Positions 6,418 through 8,529 of a stretch of 8,529 nucleotides of DNA are shown here, in pieces (the stretch's first letter is position 1; the number at the start of each line of letters is the position of its first letter). The DNA is taken from NCBI GenBank assembly GCA_003242425.1, contig QGUL01000053.1, positions 1 through 8,529 of the forward strand, written 5' to 3'. The DNA comes from Pseudomonadota bacterium (lineage in GTDB: Bacteria > Pseudomonadota > Gammaproteobacteria > Burkholderiales > SG8-39). A program made the position numbers and the translations under genes. The notes beneath the pieces are model-generated. The model saw only the letters and a list, made by a program, of their open reading frames with translations. It was not told the DNA's origin and made no database searches.

Positions 6418-7164
6418 ATGTCCACGACCATGCGTCAGATGCTGGAGGCTGGCGTCCATTTCGGACACCAGACCCGCTACTGGAACCCGAAGATGGCGCC
6501 TTACATCTTCGGTCACCGCAACAAGATCCACATCATCAACCTCGAGAAGACGTTGGTGATGTACAACGAGGCGATCAAGTACGTTCGCCAGCTCGCGGCG
6601 AACAAAGGCACCATCCTGTTCGTCGGCACCAAGCGCGCCGCGCGCGACATCGTGCGCGAGGAAGCCACGCGCTGCGGCATGCCCTACGTCGATCATCGCT
6701 GGCTGGGCGGCATGCTGACCAACTTCAAGACCGTCAAGCAGTCGATCAAGCGCCTCAAGGAAATGGAGCAGGCCGTCGAGGACGGCACCGTCGAGCGCAT
6801 GGCGAAGAAAGAAGCGCTGCACTTCATGCGCGAACTGGAGAAGCTGCAGCGCTCGATCGGCGGCATCAAGAACCTGGAATCGCTGCCCGACGCGCTGTTC
6901 GTGATCGACGTCGGCTATCAGAAGGGCGCCGTCGATGAGGCGAACAAGCTCGGCATCCCGGTGGTCGCCGTGGTCGATACCAACAATTCGCCCGAGGGCA
7001 TCGCCCACGTCATCCCCGGCAACGACGACTCGGCCCGCGCCATCCGCCTCTATTGCCGCGGCATCGCCGACGCCGTGCTGGAAGGCCGCGCGCAGTCGAT
7101 CCAGGAAATCGTCAGCGCCGGCGACGACGAGTTCGTCGAGGTGGAAGAAAGCGCCGAGAGCTGA
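6418..7164 (+). CDS. rpsB: 30S ribosomal protein S2
   Basis: Component of the small ribosomal subunit on the solvent side near the mRNA exit and S1 binding region. The 248-residue length is typical. Seen: [19 protein letters not shown] (8-26), [12 protein letters not shown] (34-45), [12 protein letters not shown] (66-77), [13 protein letters not shown] (93-105) and the second family signature starting [11 protein letters not shown] (157-167) and running to VVDTN (185-189), with [10 protein letters not shown] (200-209) beyond. The C-terminal tail is acidic ([11 protein letters not shown]). Start ATG 6418 has GGAG (6408-6411) at 6 bases spacing and gives the conserved N-terminus; the frame is open further upstream through the leader, which is not S2-like. 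First gene of rpsB-tsf-pyrH; expression is probably under S2 feedback through the leader. Confidence 0.98.
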   Translation: MSTTMRQMLEAGVHFGHQTRYWNPKMAPYIFGHRNKIHIINLEKTLVMYNEAIKYVRQLAANKGTILFVGTKRAARDIVREEATRCGMPYVDHRWLGGMLTNFKTVKQSIKRLKEMEQAVEDGTVERMAKKEALHFMRELEKLQRSIGGIKNLESLPDALFVIDVGYQKGAVDEANKLGIPVVAVVDTNNSPEGIAHVIPGNDDSARAIRLYCRGIADAVLEGRAQSIQEIVSAGDDEFVEVEESAES

Positions 7165-7207
7165 GCGTGCCGGCCGGGCCGGGCGATTGCTTGAGGCACA
7201 GGATTCG

Positions 7208-7233
7208 AAAGGGGCGTCAGTGCCCCTTTTTTT
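7208..7233 (+). terminator. intrinsic terminator/attenuator between rpsB and tsf
   Basis: AAAGGGGC (7208-7215) pairs with GCCCCTTT (7222-7229) around a six-base loop GTCAGT, and the T run continues to 7233 (seven T in all, 7227-7233). This is a textbook rho-independent terminator. Because tsf and pyrH follow in the same direction, it probably terminates only part of the transcripts and sets the S2 to EF-Ts ratio. Confidence 0.85.
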
Positions 7234-7244
7234 AAAGATTCATG

Positions 7245-7265
7245 ACGGATCGCGGCTCGATCCGT
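7245..7265 (+). repeat. perfect hairpin in the rpsB-tsf spacer
   Basis: ACGGATCG (7245-7252) and CGATCCGT (7258-7265) form eight perfect pairs with loop CGGCT. It has no T run. Role unknown; it could protect a processed tsf mRNA 5' end or serve as a processing site. Confidence 0.5.
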
Positions 7266-7275
7266 AACGCGATGG

Positions 7276-7291
7276 GCCCCGCGAACGGGGC
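7276..7291 (+). repeat. GC hairpin just upstream of tsf
   Basis: GCCCCG (7276-7281) and CGGGGC (7286-7291) form six GC pairs with a CGAA tetraloop, ending 11 bases before the AAGGAG ribosome site of tsf. Its arms are also complementary to the arms of the upstream terminator hairpin (GGGGC 7211-7215 with GCCCC 7276-7280), so alternative pairing is possible. Confidence 0.45.
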
Positions 7292-7314
7292 GAGTACCAG
7301 ACAAGGAGCAAGGA

Positions 7315-8196
7315 ATGGCTGAAATTACCGCAGCGATGGTGAAAGAGCTGCGCGAGATCACCGGACTGGGCATGATGGAGTGCAAGAAGGCCCTGGTCGA
7401 AGCGGACGGCGACCTGAAGAAAGCCGAGGATCTGCTGCGCATCAAGAGCGGCGCCAAGGCCAGCAAGGCGGCGAGCCGTGTGGCGGCCGAAGGCGTGATC
7501 GGCGCCTATCTCTCGCCCGACGCCAAGCTCGGCGCCCTGGTGGAACTGAACTGCGAGACCGATTTCGTGGCGAAGAACGAGGACTTCGTCGCCTTCGCCC
7601 GCGCGCTGGCCGAAACCGTGGCCCGGGAGAACCCGGCTGACGTCGAGGCGCTCGCCAAGCTGGACATCGGCGGCGAGAACATCGAAGCCAAGCGCCAGGC
7701 GCTGGTGCAGAAGATCGGCGAGAACATCGCCATCCGCCGCTTCGCGCGCATCCAGACCGACGCCAGGCTGTCGCAGTACCTGCATGGCAGCAAGATCGGC
7801 GTGCTGGTGGAACTGGAAGGCGGCGACGACGAGCTGGGCAAGGATCTCGCCATGCACATCGCCTTCGCCAAGCCGCAGTTCCTGTCGAAGGAGCAGGTCT
7901 CGCCGGAAGTCGTCGAGCGCGAGCGCGAAGTGCTGGCGGCGCGCGCGGCCGAATCCGGCAAGCCGGCGGAGATCGTCGCCAAGATGATCGAAGGCGGCCT
8001 CAACAAGTTCCTGAACGAGATCACGCTGCTCGGTCAGCCCTTCGTGAAGGACGACAAGGTGACGGTGGAGAAGCTGCTCGCCAACCGCAAGGCGAAGCTG
8101 CGCAGCTACAAGTTCTTCGTCGTCGGCGAGGGCATCGAGAAGAAGACCACCGACTTCGCCGCGGAAGTGATGGCGCAGGCTGGAGTGAGCAAATAA
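7315..8196 (+). CDS. tsf: translation elongation factor Ts
   Basis: Nucleotide exchange factor that releases GDP from EF-Tu. The 293-residue protein has the N-terminal UBA-like domain (about 4-42: [23 protein letters not shown]), the conserved EF-Tu-contacting Thr82-Asp83-Phe84-Val85 in [14 protein letters not shown], and the core subdomains after it, with [11 protein letters not shown] (about residue 159 onward) and [17 protein letters not shown] opening the second core repeat. Start ATG 7315 has a strong AAGGAG (7303-7308) at 6 bases. The 150-base spacer from rpsB carries a terminator and two hairpins, so tsf relies on read-through or on a promoter I could not identify. pyrH follows 15 bases after the stop. 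Confidence 0.98.
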   Translation: MAEITAAMVKELREITGLGMMECKKALVEADGDLKKAEDLLRIKSGAKASKAASRVAAEGVIGAYLSPDAKLGALVELNCETDFVAKNEDFVAFARALAETVARENPADVEALAKLDIGGENIEAKRQALVQKIGENIAIRRFARIQTDARLSQYLHGSKIGVLVELEGGDDELGKDLAMHIAFAKPQFLSKEQVSPEVVEREREVLAARAAESGKPAEIVAKMIEGGLNKFLNEITLLGQPFVKDDKVTVEKLLANRKAKLRSYKFFVVGEGIEKKTTDFAAEVMAQAGVSK

Positions 8197-8211
8197 CGAA
8201 CGAGAGCCGCT

Positions 8212-8529
8212 ATGCCCGAACCGCGCCTCAAGCGCATTCTGTTGAAGTTGAGCGGTGAAGCCCTGATGGGTGAGGATCCCTTCGGGATCAACCGCGATAT
8301 CGTCGAAAACATCGTGGCGGAAATCGCCGCGGTGCACGAGCTGGGCGTCGAGATCGGCGTGGTCATCGGCGGCGGCAACATCTTCCGCGGCGTCGCGCTC
8401 GGCGCCGGCGGCGCCGACCGGGCCACCGCCGATTACATGGGCATGCTGGCCACGGGGATGAACGCGCTGGCGCTGGCGGACGGTATGGGGCAAAAAGGCC
8501 TGAACGCCCGGGGGCATTCGCCCATCCGC
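8212..8529 (+). CDS. pyrH: UMP kinase, 5' part
   Basis: Phosphorylates UMP to UDP with ATP in pyrimidine nucleotide synthesis; hexameric, amino-acid-kinase fold. The first 106 codons are present (the family is about 240 residues). Seen: LKLSGEAL (11-18), [11 protein letters not shown] (50-60) and [20 protein letters not shown] (69-88), the standard PyrH motifs. Start ATG 8212 gives the usual N-terminus; the ribosome site is weak (GAGAG, 8202-8206), and coupling to tsf across 15 bases is plausible. The last residues read [16 protein letters not shown], where the family usually has something like a DAM..AGL.ARVQSA-type sequence; the frame is intact but the deviation suggests base errors at the very end of the sequence. 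Confidence 0.95.
   Translation, partial: MPEPRLKRILLKLSGEALMGEDPFGINRDIVENIVAEIAAVHELGVEIGVVIGGGNIFRGVALGAGGADRATADYMGMLATGMNALALADGMGQKGLNARGHSPIR

Noticed and set aside
7240..8517. 425-codon open frame on the minus strand, antisense to tsf and pyrH
   Set aside because: Long antisense frames are usual opposite GC-rich genes; it spans two real genes and the spacer and shows no recognisable domain.

Overview
The window is a GC-rich stretch of ordinary proteobacterial chromosome, tightly packed with housekeeping genes. The order glnD-map divergent from rpsB-tsf-pyrH is the classical one in Gamma- and Betaproteobacteria. The sequence character of GlnD, RpsB and the deformylase fits a betaproteobacterium or a deep-branching (Chromatiales-like) gammaproteobacterium; I cannot decide between them by eye. 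I see no mobile element, CRISPR array, tRNA or rRNA. Both ends look like error-prone ends of an assembled contig: the first ~60 bases and the last ~35 bases deviate from otherwise perfect gene sequence.

Left arm (1-2715, plus strand): the 3' part of galU (UDP-glucose pyrophosphorylase), then after a 139-base spacer with a possible promoter comes a probable three-gene operon: hpt (hypoxanthine-guanine phosphoribosyltransferase), an S-methyl-5'-thioinosine phosphorylase, and def (peptide deformylase). The first two make a short salvage path: the phosphorylase releases hypoxanthine from methylthioinosine, and Hpt turns hypoxanthine into IMP.

Middle (2722-6118, minus strand): map (methionine aminopeptidase) followed one base later by glnD (PII uridylyltransferase/UTase-UR). 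They are read towards def, and the def and glnD stop codons lie 6 bases apart. A good sigma70-type promoter for map lies at 6148-6176 and settles the map start.

Right arm (6228-8529, plus strand): rpsB (ribosomal protein S2), tsf (EF-Ts) and the 5' part of pyrH (UMP kinase). The roughly 154-nt rpsB leader is the most interesting piece of the window. It can fold into a strong 11-bp hairpin and then an H-type pseudoknot whose second helix ends two bases before the rpsB Shine-Dalgarno, a convincing candidate for the S2 autoregulatory operator. A strong intrinsic terminator/attenuator and two more perfect hairpins occupy the rpsB-tsf spacer.

No undescribed multi-gene system is present. The value lies in the RNA elements around rpsB-tsf and in the evidence of sequence errors at both ends.
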